Of a stretch of 35,455 nt of DNA, positions 18,469 to 27,261 are shown in pieces. The notes below the pieces were generated by a model. That model did no database searches. It saw only the letters and a program-made list of their open reading frames with translations, and was not told the origin of the DNA. Position 1 is the first letter of the stretch; each line of letters opens with the position of its first letter. Both the position numbers and the translations under genes were made by a program. The DNA is from a bacterium (GTDB lineage Bacteria > Hydrothermota > Hydrothermia > LBFQ01 > DSFT01): the NCBI GenBank assembly GCA_030550205.1, contig JAUQPS010000008.1, positions 1 to 35,455 of the forward strand, given 5' to 3'.

Positions 18469-18480
18469 CTTTAAAATTTT
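18469..18480 (+). promoter_or_regulatory. Promoter of the slipin unit
   Basis: CTTTAAAATTTT, with TAAAAT ending 8 nt before the ATG at 18486. No Shine-Dalgarno sequence. Confidence 0.6.
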
Positions 18481-18485
18481 CTATT

Positions 18486-19238
18486 ATGACAATTTTCACG
18501 CTCGCGTTAATTATATTTTTGCTTATATCCCTTTTATCCTATATGATAAGAATTCTAAATGAATATGAGAGAGCAGTTGTTTTTAGACTTGGAAGATATA
18601 TAGGGGTAAAAGGTCCTGGTCTTGTAATTTTGCTTCCATTTATAGATACTATGCAAAAGGTTTCTTTAAGACTTGTTGCTCTTGATGTTCCTTCTCAGGA
18701 TGTTATAACAAAAGATAATGTTTCAATTAAAGTGAATGCGGTTGTATATTTTAGGGTTGTTCATCCAGAAAAAGCGATATTAGAAATTGAAGATTACTTT
18801 TATGCAACAAGCCAAATAGCTCAAACTACTTTAAGGAGTGTTTTAGGAGAAGTAGAATTAGATGAAATACTTGCTCATAGAGAAAAATTGAATTTAAAAT
18901 TACAAGAAATAATAGATAAACAAACGGATAATTGGGGGGTAAAAGTTATGGCAGTTGAAATAAAACATGTTGATTTACCAGAAGAAATGAGAAGAGCTAT
19001 GGCAAGACAAGCAGAAGCAGAAAGAGAAAGGAGGGCAAAGATTATAGCAGCAGAGGGTGAATATCAAGCAGCACAAAAATTAAGAGAAGCAGCAGATATT
19101 TTAGCTCAAAACCCTATCACTATACAACTTAGATATTTACAAACCCTTATTGAAATATCATCAGAAAAGACAACAACTATTGCATTTCCAATACCATTAG
19201 AACTATTTAAACTTCCTAATCAAAATAAAGGAGCATAA
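18486..19238 (+). CDS. Slipin / stomatin-like SPFH membrane protein
   Basis: One N-terminal membrane segment (about residues 4-22) is followed by an SPFH domain: [21 protein letters not shown], then [25 protein letters not shown], then [14 protein letters not shown]. The domain continues into a charged coiled coil, [20 protein letters not shown]. The 250-residue length is typical. These proteins oligomerise at membranes and are often paired with an NfeD-like partner; no nfeD gene is next to this one. The following gene, yceD, starts 3 bases downstream. Confidence 0.93.
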   Translation: MTIFTLALIIFLLISLLSYMIRILNEYERAVVFRLGRYIGVKGPGLVILLPFIDTMQKVSLRLVALDVPSQDVITKDNVSIKVNAVVYFRVVHPEKAILEIEDYFYATSQIAQTTLRSVLGEVELDEILAHREKLNLKLQEIIDKQTDNWGVKVMAVEIKHVDLPEEMRRAMARQAEAERERRAKIIAAEGEYQAAQKLREAADILAQNPITIQLRYLQTLIEISSEKTTTIAFPIPLELFKLPNQNKGA

Positions 19239-19240
19239 AA

Positions 19241-19744
19241 GTGAAACCAGTTATTATAAATTTTAAAGAGTTAAAAACAGGAACTTACCATTTTAATATA
19301 ACATTAACTTCACAAGAGCTTGAACTTGAAGATATTGAGTTTAAATTAACATCCCCTATAAGCACACATATTAGAATATATAAAAATCGCAATAATTATG
19401 AAATGGAAATTCAATCACATTTTAAACTACTTCTTACTTGTTCAAGATGTTTAAAGGAATTTGAAAGTGATTTTAGTGAAAAAGATAATTTTTATTTAAA
19501 ACAAAATGTGGAAGGATTAGAAAATTTAGAAAATGAAAGCACATTTTCAGATGAGGATGCTTATACAATTTTCTTTCAGGATGAACAACTAGATATTGCT
19601 CCATTGATTAGAGAACAAGTTATATTATCTCTTCCTTTAAGACCTCTGTGCTCTGATAATTGCCAAATTCCTGAATATAAAAGTGAAGTTGAAAACATAG
19701 ACCCAAGGTGGCAAAAACTATTAGAATTAAAAAATAAAATTTAA
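19241..19744 (+). CDS. yceD: DUF177 (YceD) family protein
   Basis: A 167-residue YceD-family protein with the CSRCLKEF pair in the middle, the LDIAPLIREQVILSLPLRPLC stretch, and the second cysteine pair CSDNC, so a possible zinc site. YceD is implicated in 23S rRNA accumulation and is usually next to rpmF; here rpmF is absent. The start is GTG, supported by AAAGGAG about 7 nt upstream. The stop overlaps the convergent dehydrogenase gene by 4 bases. Confidence 0.88.
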   Translation: MKPVIINFKELKTGTYHFNITLTSQELELEDIEFKLTSPISTHIRIYKNRNNYEMEIQSHFKLLLTCSRCLKEFESDFSEKDNFYLKQNVEGLENLENESTFSDEDAYTIFFQDEQLDIAPLIREQVILSLPLRPLCSDNCQIPEYKSEVENIDPRWQKLLELKNKI

Positions 19745-20865
19745 ATTACGTCAAAAGGATAATTTGTTCCAAGTTTCATAGCTTTATTTATATCTTCTCT
19801 ACTTGCAATGCCATTATTATAAACCTCTTTTGCTTCCAATTTAATATCATCTATTATACGCTTTGCTATAGGAAACTTATAATTATGCAAAACAAAATGC
19901 TCAAATCCCATTTCTTTTAATTTATTTATTGTTTCAATTTCATCTTCAAAATCAAATACTTCTGCACCATATCCAATTGTGAAAAATTTAAAATTCTTTA
20001 TGTCATAAACTCCTTCAAAATTTAATTTATTTTTAAATTCAAATTTTTCAGTTTCTCTTGGATATTCATAAAATCCTTTATTTGTTTTAATCCCAAGATA
20101 ACCCTTTTTTACCATTTCTTCTTGAATTTTTGAAGGTTTTAATCTCTCTAATTTTGTTTTTTCATAAATAATTTTACTAACATTATAATTTATGTCAATT
20201 CCTATTAAATCCATAAGTTCAAATGGACCCATTTTAAATCCAATAATTTTCATAACTTTATCTATTAGCTTAAAATCTATTCCTTCTTCATACATTTTCA
20301 AAGCACTTAAATAAAAAGGCCTTGCTATTCTATTTACAATAAATCCTGGACTATCTTTACATATTACAACTTCCTTTGATAAACTCCTTAAAATTTCAAT
20401 AGCTTTATTTAAATAATTTTCATTTGTAAATTTAGACTTTACAATTTCAACAAGTTTCATAATTGCAGGGGGATTAAAAAAGTGTATGCCCATAAAACGC
20501 TCTTTAAATTTTATACTTTCTGATAATTCATTTATTGATAATGAAGAAGTATTTGTTCCAATTATACAATTTTTATCCAAAAGTGGTTCTAATTTTTTAA
20601 AAAGTAATGATTTTTTTTCAAAGTCTTCAATAATTGCTTCAATGACTATTTCTGTCTCTTTATCTAAATTATTTAAATTTTCCAAAACTTTTAATTTTTT
20701 TAAATAATCCGAAGGTAAATTCTTCTCATACTCTTTAAAGTAATTTAAAGTTTTTTCAATAGCTTGAAAATTTTCATCATAAATTTGAACAAAATAATTA
20801 TGCTTTAAAAATAAATAAGCAATTCCCCTTCCCATTGTTCCACATCCAACTATCAAAGCCTTCAT
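19741..20865 (-). CDS. 3-hydroxyacyl-CoA dehydrogenase
   Basis: An NAD-dependent enzyme of beta-oxidation or its reverse. The N-terminal Rossmann motif is VGCGTMGRGIA (6-16). The catalytic region is MGIHFFNPPAIMKLVEIV, with the His and downstream Glu intact. The first 3HCDH C-terminal domain contains SPGFIVNRI and GPFELMDLIGID. A second, partial C-terminal repeat ends the protein (EVYNNGIASREDINKAMKLGTNYPF), as in PaaH/two-repeat forms; 374 residues in total. It overlaps purB by 4 bases (ATGA). A functional link to purB is not obvious; an acyl-CoA dehydrogenase lies 11 kb away in the window. Confidence 0.93.
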   Translation of the reverse strand: MKALIVGCGTMGRGIAYLFLKHNYFVQIYDENFQAIEKTLNYFKEYEKNLPSDYLKKLKVLENLNNLDKETEIVIEAIIEDFEKKSLLFKKLEPLLDKNCIIGTNTSSLSINELSESIKFKERFMGIHFFNPPAIMKLVEIVKSKFTNENYLNKAIEILRSLSKEVVICKDSPGFIVNRIARPFYLSALKMYEEGIDFKLIDKVMKIIGFKMGPFELMDLIGIDINYNVSKIIYEKTKLERLKPSKIQEEMVKKGYLGIKTNKGFYEYPRETEKFEFKNKLNFEGVYDIKNFKFFTIGYGAEVFDFEDEIETINKLKEMGFEHFVLHNYKFPIAKRIIDDIKLEAKEVYNNGIASREDINKAMKLGTNYPFDVI

Positions 20866-22151
20866 AATCCAAACCTCTTGTAAATCTCTTCTACATTTTT
20901 ATAATAATTCCAATTTAAGCATTCTTTTATTTCATCCTCACTTAAATAATTTCTAATCTCACTATCATTCATAATTGCATTTTCAAAATGTTGATATTCA
21001 GTATGAGATATTCGCTTTAACCATTCATATGCAATTTTTCTTGAAATTCCCTTTTGAACAAGCTTTAATAAAAATGGTTGAGTTAAGTAATACTTTCCAA
21101 ATTTTTCCATATTTTCTTTAATTCTTTTTTCATCAATTATTAAGTCCTTTATTATATTTTTGCCAAGTCTTATGATATAATAAATTGCAGATGTAATGTC
21201 TGGTAGAATAATTCTTTCAATAGATGAATGACTAATATCCCTTTCATGCCAAAGCGCTATATTTTCATGTATTGGTATTAAATATCCTCTAATTAATCTT
21301 ACAAGCCCATTTATCCTTTCACTTCTAATAGGATTTCTTTTGTGGGGCATAGCGGATGAACCTCTTTGCTTTTCATAAAATGGTTCAGAAAATTCTCCAA
21401 CTTCTGTTCTTGAAAGCAATCTTATTTCTAAAAAAATTCTTTCTAAATTTTCAGCCAAAAGCACTAAATTATTTATTACATATGCATATCTATCTCTTGG
21501 TATGATTTGAGTTGAAATTTTTTCTGGTTTTAAATTTAGTTTTTTCATTACTTCTTCTTCTATCCTTGGACTTAAAAATGCATAATTCCCTACCGCTCCT
21601 GATATTTTCCCATAACTGATTTCTTCAATACTATCTTCAATTCTTTTTAAATTTCTTAATGCTTCTGAATAATAATTTAAAAATTTAAGACCTATGGTAG
21701 TGGGTTCTGCATAAACTCCATGTGTTCTTCCCATAATGGGACTATATTTATAAACAATTGCCTTTTCTTTTAAAATTTCTATAAATTCCTTATATTCCTT
21801 TTTTATAAGTTCAAGCGCTTCCCTTATTATTAAAGCATTAGCGGTATCAATTACATCAGAGGATGTTAATCCATAATGTAGATATTTAGCATATTCTGAT
21901 ATTTCTTCAAGAGCCATTAAAAATGCTATTACATCATGCTCTACTTCTTTTTCAATTTCCGCTTGCCTTTTTAATAAATAATTATAATCAATATCTTTTA
22001 AGTCATCCTTTATTTTTAAAGCTTGCTTTGGTATTATTGAGAATTCAACTTGAGCTTCAAGAACAGCTAATTCCACTAATAACCACTTTTTAATTTTATT
22101 TTCATCTTTCCAGACTTCTTCAATTTCAGGAAGTAAATATCTTTTAATCAT
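20862..22151 (-). CDS. purB: Adenylosuccinate lyase
   Basis: PurB performs two fumarate-releasing steps in purine synthesis (SAICAR to AICAR, and adenylosuccinate to AMP). The superfamily signature GSSAMPHKRNP is intact, with the catalytic serine loop. Further motifs are GLTSSDVIDTA and MGRTHGVYAEPTT. At 429 residues it is a typical bacterial short form. Its ATG overlaps the stop of a tiny upstream gene (ATGA), so translation of purB is probably coupled to it. Confidence 0.96.
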   Translation of the reverse strand: MIKRYLLPEIEEVWKDENKIKKWLLVELAVLEAQVEFSIIPKQALKIKDDLKDIDYNYLLKRQAEIEKEVEHDVIAFLMALEEISEYAKYLHYGLTSSDVIDTANALIIREALELIKKEYKEFIEILKEKAIVYKYSPIMGRTHGVYAEPTTIGLKFLNYYSEALRNLKRIEDSIEEISYGKISGAVGNYAFLSPRIEEEVMKKLNLKPEKISTQIIPRDRYAYVINNLVLLAENLERIFLEIRLLSRTEVGEFSEPFYEKQRGSSAMPHKRNPIRSERINGLVRLIRGYLIPIHENIALWHERDISHSSIERIILPDITSAIYYIIRLGKNIIKDLIIDEKRIKENMEKFGKYYLTQPFLLKLVQKGISRKIAYEWLKRISHTEYQHFENAIMNDSEIRNYLSEDEIKECLNWNYYKNVEEIYKRFGL

Positions 22152-22249
22152 ATTAGTGCCTTATTCAACTCAACATTAGATATTTTCTCTTCAACTTTCG
22201 CTATTTTTAATTCTAAGGATTTGATTTCTAACTTTAATTTTTTATCCAT
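22148..22249 (-). CDS. 33-residue coiled-coil small protein upstream of purB
   Basis: ATG to TGA, 33 codons: starts MDKKLKLEIKSLELKI, ends NVELNKALI. Leu/Ile/Val spacing fits a short coiled coil. It has its own promoter motif, TAAAAT ending 9 nt before the ATG, and its TGA overlaps the purB ATG. No promoter motif lies directly before purB, so purB seems to depend on this unit. I do not recognise a family. It may be a true small protein or a translated leader that couples purB translation. Confidence 0.6.
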   Translation of the reverse strand: MDKKLKLEIKSLELKIAKVEEKISNVELNKALI

Positions 22250-22256
22250 AACTCTG

Positions 22257-22267
22257 AAATTTTAAAG
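22257..22267 (-). promoter_or_regulatory. Promoter of the small ORF-purB-dehydrogenase unit
   Basis: On the minus strand this reads CTTTAAAATTT. It lies 14 bp from the divergent promoter of the SpoIID-domain gene. Confidence 0.6.
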
Positions 22268-22281
22268 GATATTAAAAAATG

Positions 22282-22292
22282 CTTTAAAATTT
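22282..22292 (+). promoter_or_regulatory. Promoter of the SpoIID-domain gene
   Basis: CTTTAAAATTT, with TAAAAT ending 6 nt before the ATG at 22297. The TAA within it is an in-frame stop, fixing the start codon. Confidence 0.65.
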
Positions 22293-22296
22293 ATTT

Positions 22297-24231
22297 ATGC
22301 TTGAGCTTCTTTTAATTTCCTTTTCTATAACTTTTAAATTCAAAGATGTTTATACCAACTTTGGAGTAGATAATGTTCAGGTTGTTGTAAAGGACCCATT
22401 AAATAAAACTCAAACAATTTTTTCTCAATCTCCTGTTTTGAAATTTCAAAGGGAGGAGAAGGGTAAATATGAATTTGAGTTTATTGCTCAAGATTATAAG
22501 CCTTTGAAAACATATTTTATAATTGATAATTCTACTGAGAATTTAAATGTTGATGTTTTACTTGAACCTATTGAGAAGCCAAGTTTTGATAATATAAAAG
22601 TCTTAAATAATGAAATTCAAATAATTGGGTTTGTTTCTGATAAAGAAAGCTTAAAACCTTTATCAATGGTAAAAGTTCAAGTTGAAAACCAAATGGTTTA
22701 TACAGATAATAATGGACGCTTTTTCTTAAAACTAAAAACATTTGATCCGATTGAAGATGAAAACAGCAAAACTTATAAAGTTATTTCTAATAGGAAGAAT
22801 TTCCTTTTTTCAAAAGAGGGTTATAAAAACTATGAAAGAAAAAATGTTCTTTTAGTGCCAGGAATATACATAATGAAGATTGAAATGGAAAAAGGTTCAG
22901 GTTATACTTTTGAAAATTATAAACATGGCTTAATTGATAGAACTGGTGAAGAGTATTTAATAAAAGATGGTTTGACTTCTCCACCAAATGGTGTCTATGA
23001 AAAGGAAAAAATTTTAAAAATAAAAGAAGATTATTCAACAAATGAGACTGATGTTATACCTTTGCCATTCTTTGATCCTCCAAGTAGTATAAGAGTTGGA
23101 ACAAGTTGTTCTTGCACGAATTGTTCAAGTGTTTCGGTAATGAGTTTGGAAAATTATGTAGCAACTGGACTTAATGATGAATGGATTTCAAGCTGGAATG
23201 TAATGAGTCTAAGAGCGGGTGCTCTTGCCTATAGAGCTTATGGTTCTTGGTATGTTTTAAATCCAATTAATAATAATTATGATATATGTTCTACCACCTG
23301 TTGTCAAGTTTGGGACTCGGATTATAGCCAAAATACTATTGATGCTGCTATTTATACATCTGGTTTCGCTATTTCTCCATCTGCTAATAATGTAGCAAGA
23401 GCTGAATATTCTGCTGAAAATAATGGTTTAGTTGGTAATTTAAGTTGTGTTAATAATTGTCCTTGTGGAGATGGCTCTGCAGGTTCTCCTTGTGCAGGTT
23501 GGCCTTGTATAAGTGATAATGTTTGTTCTGGTCAGGCTTGTTTTGGTCATGGAAGGGGAATGTGTCAATGGGGTACAAAAAGATGGGGGGATAATGGTAA
23601 ATATTGGGATTGGATGGCAATTCATTATTACTCTTCAAAAGGATGGCATATATCAACACCTATGGGATTTTTAAATCTAAGTGCAAATCCTACAAGTGTT
23701 CAACCTGGTCAAACATTCACAATATATACTGATATTTATTCAGGAGCTCAACATTCACATCCCCAAATTATGCTTGGAGCAAGTTTATATGATGGTCAAA
23801 CATGGATAAGCGATCCACCAAATGATGTTAAAATAACTGTTCAACCTGGAACTAATACATATTCAAGATTATTTAAAGTGCCTACAAATATTCAGTATAA
23901 GTGCTATGACTTAGTAGTTATGATTTGGTTTGACATAAATGAAAATAACTTAATAGGCTCACCTGCGGATTTACCTATTGATAGAATTACTAAAAGTTCC
24001 TATATATGTGTAACTGCTACTAATTTAAATGAAATTGCTCTTGGAAAGCTTAATATCATGATTAAAAAATCAACCTTAATAGTAAAAGGAAATGGATATC
24101 TTGATATTTATAGCCTTGATGGTAAAAGATTAATTTCAGAGAATATATCTGGAAGTAAGGAATATAAGCTAAGGAAAGGAATTTATGTATTAAAATCAGA
24201 AGGGAACATAAAGAGCATAATTATTCCATAG
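22297..24231 (+). CDS. Surface protein with SpoIID/LytB-type domain and sorting-type C-terminus
   Basis: A 644-residue exported protein. Short hydrophobic N-terminus (MLELLLISFSITF). Two carboxypeptidase-regulatory-like beta domains (about 15-95 and 105-200). A SpoIID domain (about 270-450) with SLENYVATGLNDEW, where Glu295 fits the catalytic glutamate of peptidoglycan lytic transglycosylases, RAGALAYRAYG, and the C-terminal hallmark GHGRGMCQWGTKRWGDNG then HYYSSKG. A beta domain and a C-terminal sorting-type module (DIYSLDGKRLIS to the end) follow. It is very rich in paired cysteines. It is probably a wall-acting or carbohydrate-binding surface protein rather than a sporulation factor. Its stop abuts the convergent deoC. 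Confidence 0.82.
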   Translation: MLELLLISFSITFKFKDVYTNFGVDNVQVVVKDPLNKTQTIFSQSPVLKFQREEKGKYEFEFIAQDYKPLKTYFIIDNSTENLNVDVLLEPIEKPSFDNIKVLNNEIQIIGFVSDKESLKPLSMVKVQVENQMVYTDNNGRFFLKLKTFDPIEDENSKTYKVISNRKNFLFSKEGYKNYERKNVLLVPGIYIMKIEMEKGSGYTFENYKHGLIDRTGEEYLIKDGLTSPPNGVYEKEKILKIKEDYSTNETDVIPLPFFDPPSSIRVGTSCSCTNCSSVSVMSLENYVATGLNDEWISSWNVMSLRAGALAYRAYGSWYVLNPINNNYDICSTTCCQVWDSDYSQNTIDAAIYTSGFAISPSANNVARAEYSAENNGLVGNLSCVNNCPCGDGSAGSPCAGWPCISDNVCSGQACFGHGRGMCQWGTKRWGDNGKYWDWMAIHYYSSKGWHISTPMGFLNLSANPTSVQPGQTFTIYTDIYSGAQHSHPQIMLGASLYDGQTWISDPPNDVKITVQPGTNTYSRLFKVPTNIQYKCYDLVVMIWFDINENNLIGSPADLPIDRITKSSYICVTATNLNEIALGKLNIMIKKSTLIVKGNGYLDIYSLDGKRLISENISGSKEYKLRKGIYVLKSEGNIKSIIIP

Positions 24232-24918
24232 TTAAATAGCACTAGAAGTTCCAATTCTATTAGCACCTGCTAAAATCATTTTAATAGCACTTATCTTATC
24301 TCTTATACCACCTGATGCTTTTACTCCAAGCTCATTACCTATCACCGCTCTTAATAATGCTACATCAAATAAAGTTGCTCCATACTTTGAAAATCCGGTA
24401 GAAGTTTTAACAAATTTTGCTCCATTATTTTTAATTATTTCACAAGCAATAATTTTCTCTTCATCTGTAAGTAGGCAAGTTTCAATAATAACTTTTAAAT
24501 TATTAAAAATTTTTGAAATTTCTTTAATTTCTTGCTCTACATATTTATAATCCTTGCTTTTTAGGGCAGAAATGTTTATAACCATATCAATTTCGTCAAC
24601 TCCTTGATTTAATAACCATTCAGTTTCATATAATTTTATTTTTAATGGAGTGCATCCAATTGGAAAACCTACTACTGAACAAACTTTTATATCTTTATCT
24701 CTTAAAACCTCTTTTACTTTTGGAACAAAATATGGATTTATACAAACCGCATAGTAGTTATTTAAAATTGCTTGATTTAAAAAGTTATTTAAATCTTCAT
24801 ATGTTGCATCCGCTCTTAATAAAGTGTAATCAATATATTTATTTATCTCAATATCTGGAATTTCTTTTAAGCTTTCAATTTCAGCTACTTTTTGCTTTGC
24901 AATTTCAATATAATTCAT
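24232..24918 (-). CDS. deoC: Deoxyribose-phosphate aldolase
   Basis: DeoC reversibly splits deoxyribose 5-phosphate into glyceraldehyde 3-phosphate and acetaldehyde. The Schiff-base lysine is Lys171 in FVKTSTGF. The partner lysine is Lys200 in VKASGGIR and the acidic residue is Asp111 in EIDMVINI. At 228 residues it is of normal size; the C-terminus IGTSSAI is standard. It is the last gene of a unit with glmL and a small membrane protein, overlapping the latter by 4 bases (ATGA). Confidence 0.95.
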   Translation of the reverse strand: MNYIEIAKQKVAEIESLKEIPDIEINKYIDYTLLRADATYEDLNNFLNQAILNNYYAVCINPYFVPKVKEVLRDKDIKVCSVVGFPIGCTPLKIKLYETEWLLNQGVDEIDMVINISALKSKDYKYVEQEIKEISKIFNNLKVIIETCLLTDEEKIIACEIIKNNGAKFVKTSTGFSKYGATLFDVALLRAVIGNELGVKASGGIRDKISAIKMILAGANRIGTSSAI

Positions 24919-25472
24919 AGCTTTATAAAGACTTGGAATTTAAAACCATTATATGTTGGATAAAACCCCATATTTATTTTATCTTCTGGATAGAATAAGA
25001 ATGTATGTATAGCAGAGATTATATGATTTGCTAAAATTGTAAATCCTATAATATCCCTAAATGCTCTTATTGACCTATATTTTGAGCGCAAATCTTGATA
25101 GTAAAAGAATTTTTCAATGTCTTGCCATTCCCATTGGGCATTGATATTATTTAAATTTATATAAGTTTGTTGAGCTTGTAAATCGTCTGGGTATCTTCTT
25201 CTTGCCTCATCATAAAGATTTATCAAAAAGAATTCCTTACTATAAAAATCCTCTATTATTTGATAAATTCTTTTATCTGAAAAATCTGTACAATTTGAGT
25301 AGTTATATGCCCATATTTTATAATTACTTTCAATAGAATTTATCTCTTTTGTTTTAAAAAGATATGTAGAAATTAAGAAAATTTCAGAACCAAACATTAA
25401 GAAAGCACTTCTTTTATCAAAGTCCAATTGACCCCATCCAGGAATTAAAAGTGATTTTAAAATAGGTATCAT
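24915..25472 (-). CDS. Small membrane protein, possibly DUF5683-like
   Basis: A 185-residue protein. The N-terminal hydrophobic hairpin contains the LIPGWGQLDF sequence seen in DUF5683 and related 'PGxGQ' membrane proteins. A polar helical middle with YYQDLRSKYRSIRAFR follows, then another hydrophobic helix (GFTILANHIISAIHTFLF) and a short tail. It is probably an inner-membrane protein of unknown function. It overlaps glmL upstream and deoC downstream by 4 bases each, so all three are translated as one coupled unit. Confidence 0.7.
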   Translation of the reverse strand: MIPILKSLLIPGWGQLDFDKRSAFLMFGSEIFLISTYLFKTKEINSIESNYKIWAYNYSNCTDFSDKRIYQIIEDFYSKEFFLINLYDEARRRYPDDLQAQQTYINLNNINAQWEWQDIEKFFYYQDLRSKYRSIRAFRDIIGFTILANHIISAIHTFLFYPEDKINMGFYPTYNGFKFQVFIKL

Positions 25473-27244
25473 TCTATAATTTCCTTTAATTTGCTTTCAT
25501 TATAAGCATTCATAGATAAAAACCATTCAAGTAATTTTTCTTCTCTGTTTTCTTTGGGCATTTGTATAGGTCTTCCTCTTCCATCAAAAACTAATCCTAC
25601 AACTCCTCCTTCAACTTCCGCTATAACTTTTTTACCAGGACCTTCTCCCACATCAAAATTATGATATGGGGTTAATATAACTTTTGCTTTTTGGCCAAGT
25701 TTTAATGGAAATACTTTTATTTCTCCGAACTTCAATTCTAAAATATCAGTTTTCCCTTCATAGTTTATTTCCGCCCTTAAAATTAATTTTCCTTCTTTTT
25801 CTATGCCTTTTGGGGCAATTGCGGTTCCAAGCCTAATTAGGCAATCCCTTTCAAACACTTCAAATGCAGCTTGTTCATTTATTGTGGATAATACTCCTAA
25901 ATGGGGCATCATAAATATACTATCAACCGCAATTCTTGTAATACCTTCGGGCTGAAATGCATCAAGCATCATTAAGAATGATTGACTTCTTCTTGGAGCA
26001 TGCGATAATACACCACCAGAACCAATAATTAAATTTAAACTCATCATATTTACTAATGTTCTTTCAATTTGTTGTTGTAATGCTCTTGTAATATCTCCTC
26101 TTACCTGAACACCTTTTAATTCCGTTGCAAAAAGTTTGTGTTGTTCAAGGGCAAGTCTCAGTGCCTCTCGTGCTATTGCTTGTTCAACTATTAGATCTTC
26201 AAGAGTCATAGGAATTGTAGTGGGTCTTATCATTTTATTTCTGATTCTATTTCTTAATTCATATTCGTCTATTTCAAATGGTATCCATCTTTTTATGTTT
26301 TCAATACCTGCTTCAACCATAACATTAGCAATTGAATAACTCATTCCAAGATTTGCAGAAACAGTTCTATTAAATTTCCCTTTAAAAACACTAAAAACAT
26401 CTGTTGTTGCTCCTCCAATATCAACACCAAGAACTTCTATATTTTGCTCTCTGGCAACTTTTTCGATTAACATTCCCACCGCTCCTGGTGTTGGCATAAT
26501 AGGCGCATCTACCATTTCCATAAGCTTATTATATCCTGGTGCTTGTTGCATTACATGTTCAAGGAATAAATCATGAATTTTTTCTCTTGAAGGCTCGAGA
26601 TTTTCTATTTCTAATTGTGGTCTTATGTTATCTACTATATAAAGTGCTGTTTTTTCTTCAAGTAATTTTTTAATTTCGGGAATTGCTTTGCTATTTCCTG
26701 CATAAATAAGAGGCATTTTATAAGATGAACCAAATCTTGGTCTTGGTTCTGCTGCTACTATAAGTTCTGCAAGTTCTACAACATGTTTAACTGTTCCACC
26801 TTCTGTTCCCCCTGCCAATAATATCATATCAGGTCTTAATTTCCTAATTAGTTCTATTCTTTGATGGGGTAATCTATTATCATTTATTGCTATTACTTCC
26901 ATTACAATAGCACCTGCTCCAAGTGCCGCTCTTGCAGCACTTTCAGCAGTCATTTCTTTTACAACACCCATTACAAGCATTTGAAGACCACCACCAGCAG
27001 AAGAAGTAGAAACATAAGCATCAACATTTACAAGCTTTCCATTTTCTATGAATTTATTATTAGTAAGTTCTTCAAGTTCGTTTATAGCATTTCTAACACC
27101 GATGGTAACATCTTCGAAAGGTTTTTCAACAGTGGTAGGAGCTTCACCTCTTGCTATTAATCGATATCCATCTTCCTTTTTTTCTATGAGTATAGCTTTT
27201 GTTGTAGTGCTTCCACAATCGGTAGCTATTATTCTCTTGTGCAT
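25469..27244 (-). CDS. glmL: Methylaspartate mutase accessory protein GlmL/MutL family
   Basis: An actin/Hsp70-fold ATPase of the GlmL (MutL) family, found with B12-dependent mutases and thought to repair or reactivate them. This is not the mismatch-repair MutL. Visible are the phosphate loop TDCGSTTTKA near the N-terminus, the conserved STSSAGGGLQMLVMG, the second nucleotide-binding region GVDIGGATTDVFS, and LIIGSGGVLSHAP. At 591 residues it is of usual size. No mutase subunit gene lies in the window, so its client is unknown. It starts within 20 bases of the protease gene's stop, from its own promoter. Confidence 0.9.
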   Translation of the reverse strand: MHKRIIATDCGSTTTKAILIEKKEDGYRLIARGEAPTTVEKPFEDVTIGVRNAINELEELTNNKFIENGKLVNVDAYVSTSSAGGGLQMLVMGVVKEMTAESAARAALGAGAIVMEVIAINDNRLPHQRIELIRKLRPDMILLAGGTEGGTVKHVVELAELIVAAEPRPRFGSSYKMPLIYAGNSKAIPEIKKLLEEKTALYIVDNIRPQLEIENLEPSREKIHDLFLEHVMQQAPGYNKLMEMVDAPIMPTPGAVGMLIEKVAREQNIEVLGVDIGGATTDVFSVFKGKFNRTVSANLGMSYSIANVMVEAGIENIKRWIPFEIDEYELRNRIRNKMIRPTTIPMTLEDLIVEQAIAREALRLALEQHKLFATELKGVQVRGDITRALQQQIERTLVNMMSLNLIIGSGGVLSHAPRRSQSFLMMLDAFQPEGITRIAVDSIFMMPHLGVLSTINEQAAFEVFERDCLIRLGTAIAPKGIEKEGKLILRAEINYEGKTDILELKFGEIKVFPLKLGQKAKVILTPYHNFDVGEGPGKKVIAEVEGGVVGLVFDGRGRPIQMPKENREEKLLEWFLSMNAYNESKLKEIIE

Positions 27245-27260
27245 CTTTGAAATTTTAAAG
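27245..27260 (-). promoter_or_regulatory. Promoter of the glmL unit
   Basis: On the minus strand this reads CTTTAAAATTTCAAAG, identical to the 16-mer at 14945-14960. TAAAAT ends 7 nt before the ATG. It fills the whole gap between the protease stop and the glmL start. Confidence 0.65.
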
Positions 27261-27261
27261 T

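Noticed and set aside
22297-24231. Sporulation protein SpoIID as evidence of a spore former
   Set aside because: The domain is embedded in a secreted, multi-domain Cys-rich protein with a sorting-type C-terminus, and the domain occurs widely outside spore formers.
25469-27244. DNA mismatch repair protein MutL
   Set aside because: The name is shared, but the sequence has actin/Hsp70-type nucleotide motifs (TDCGSTTTKA, VDIGGATTDVF), not the GHKL ATPase motifs of mismatch repair.
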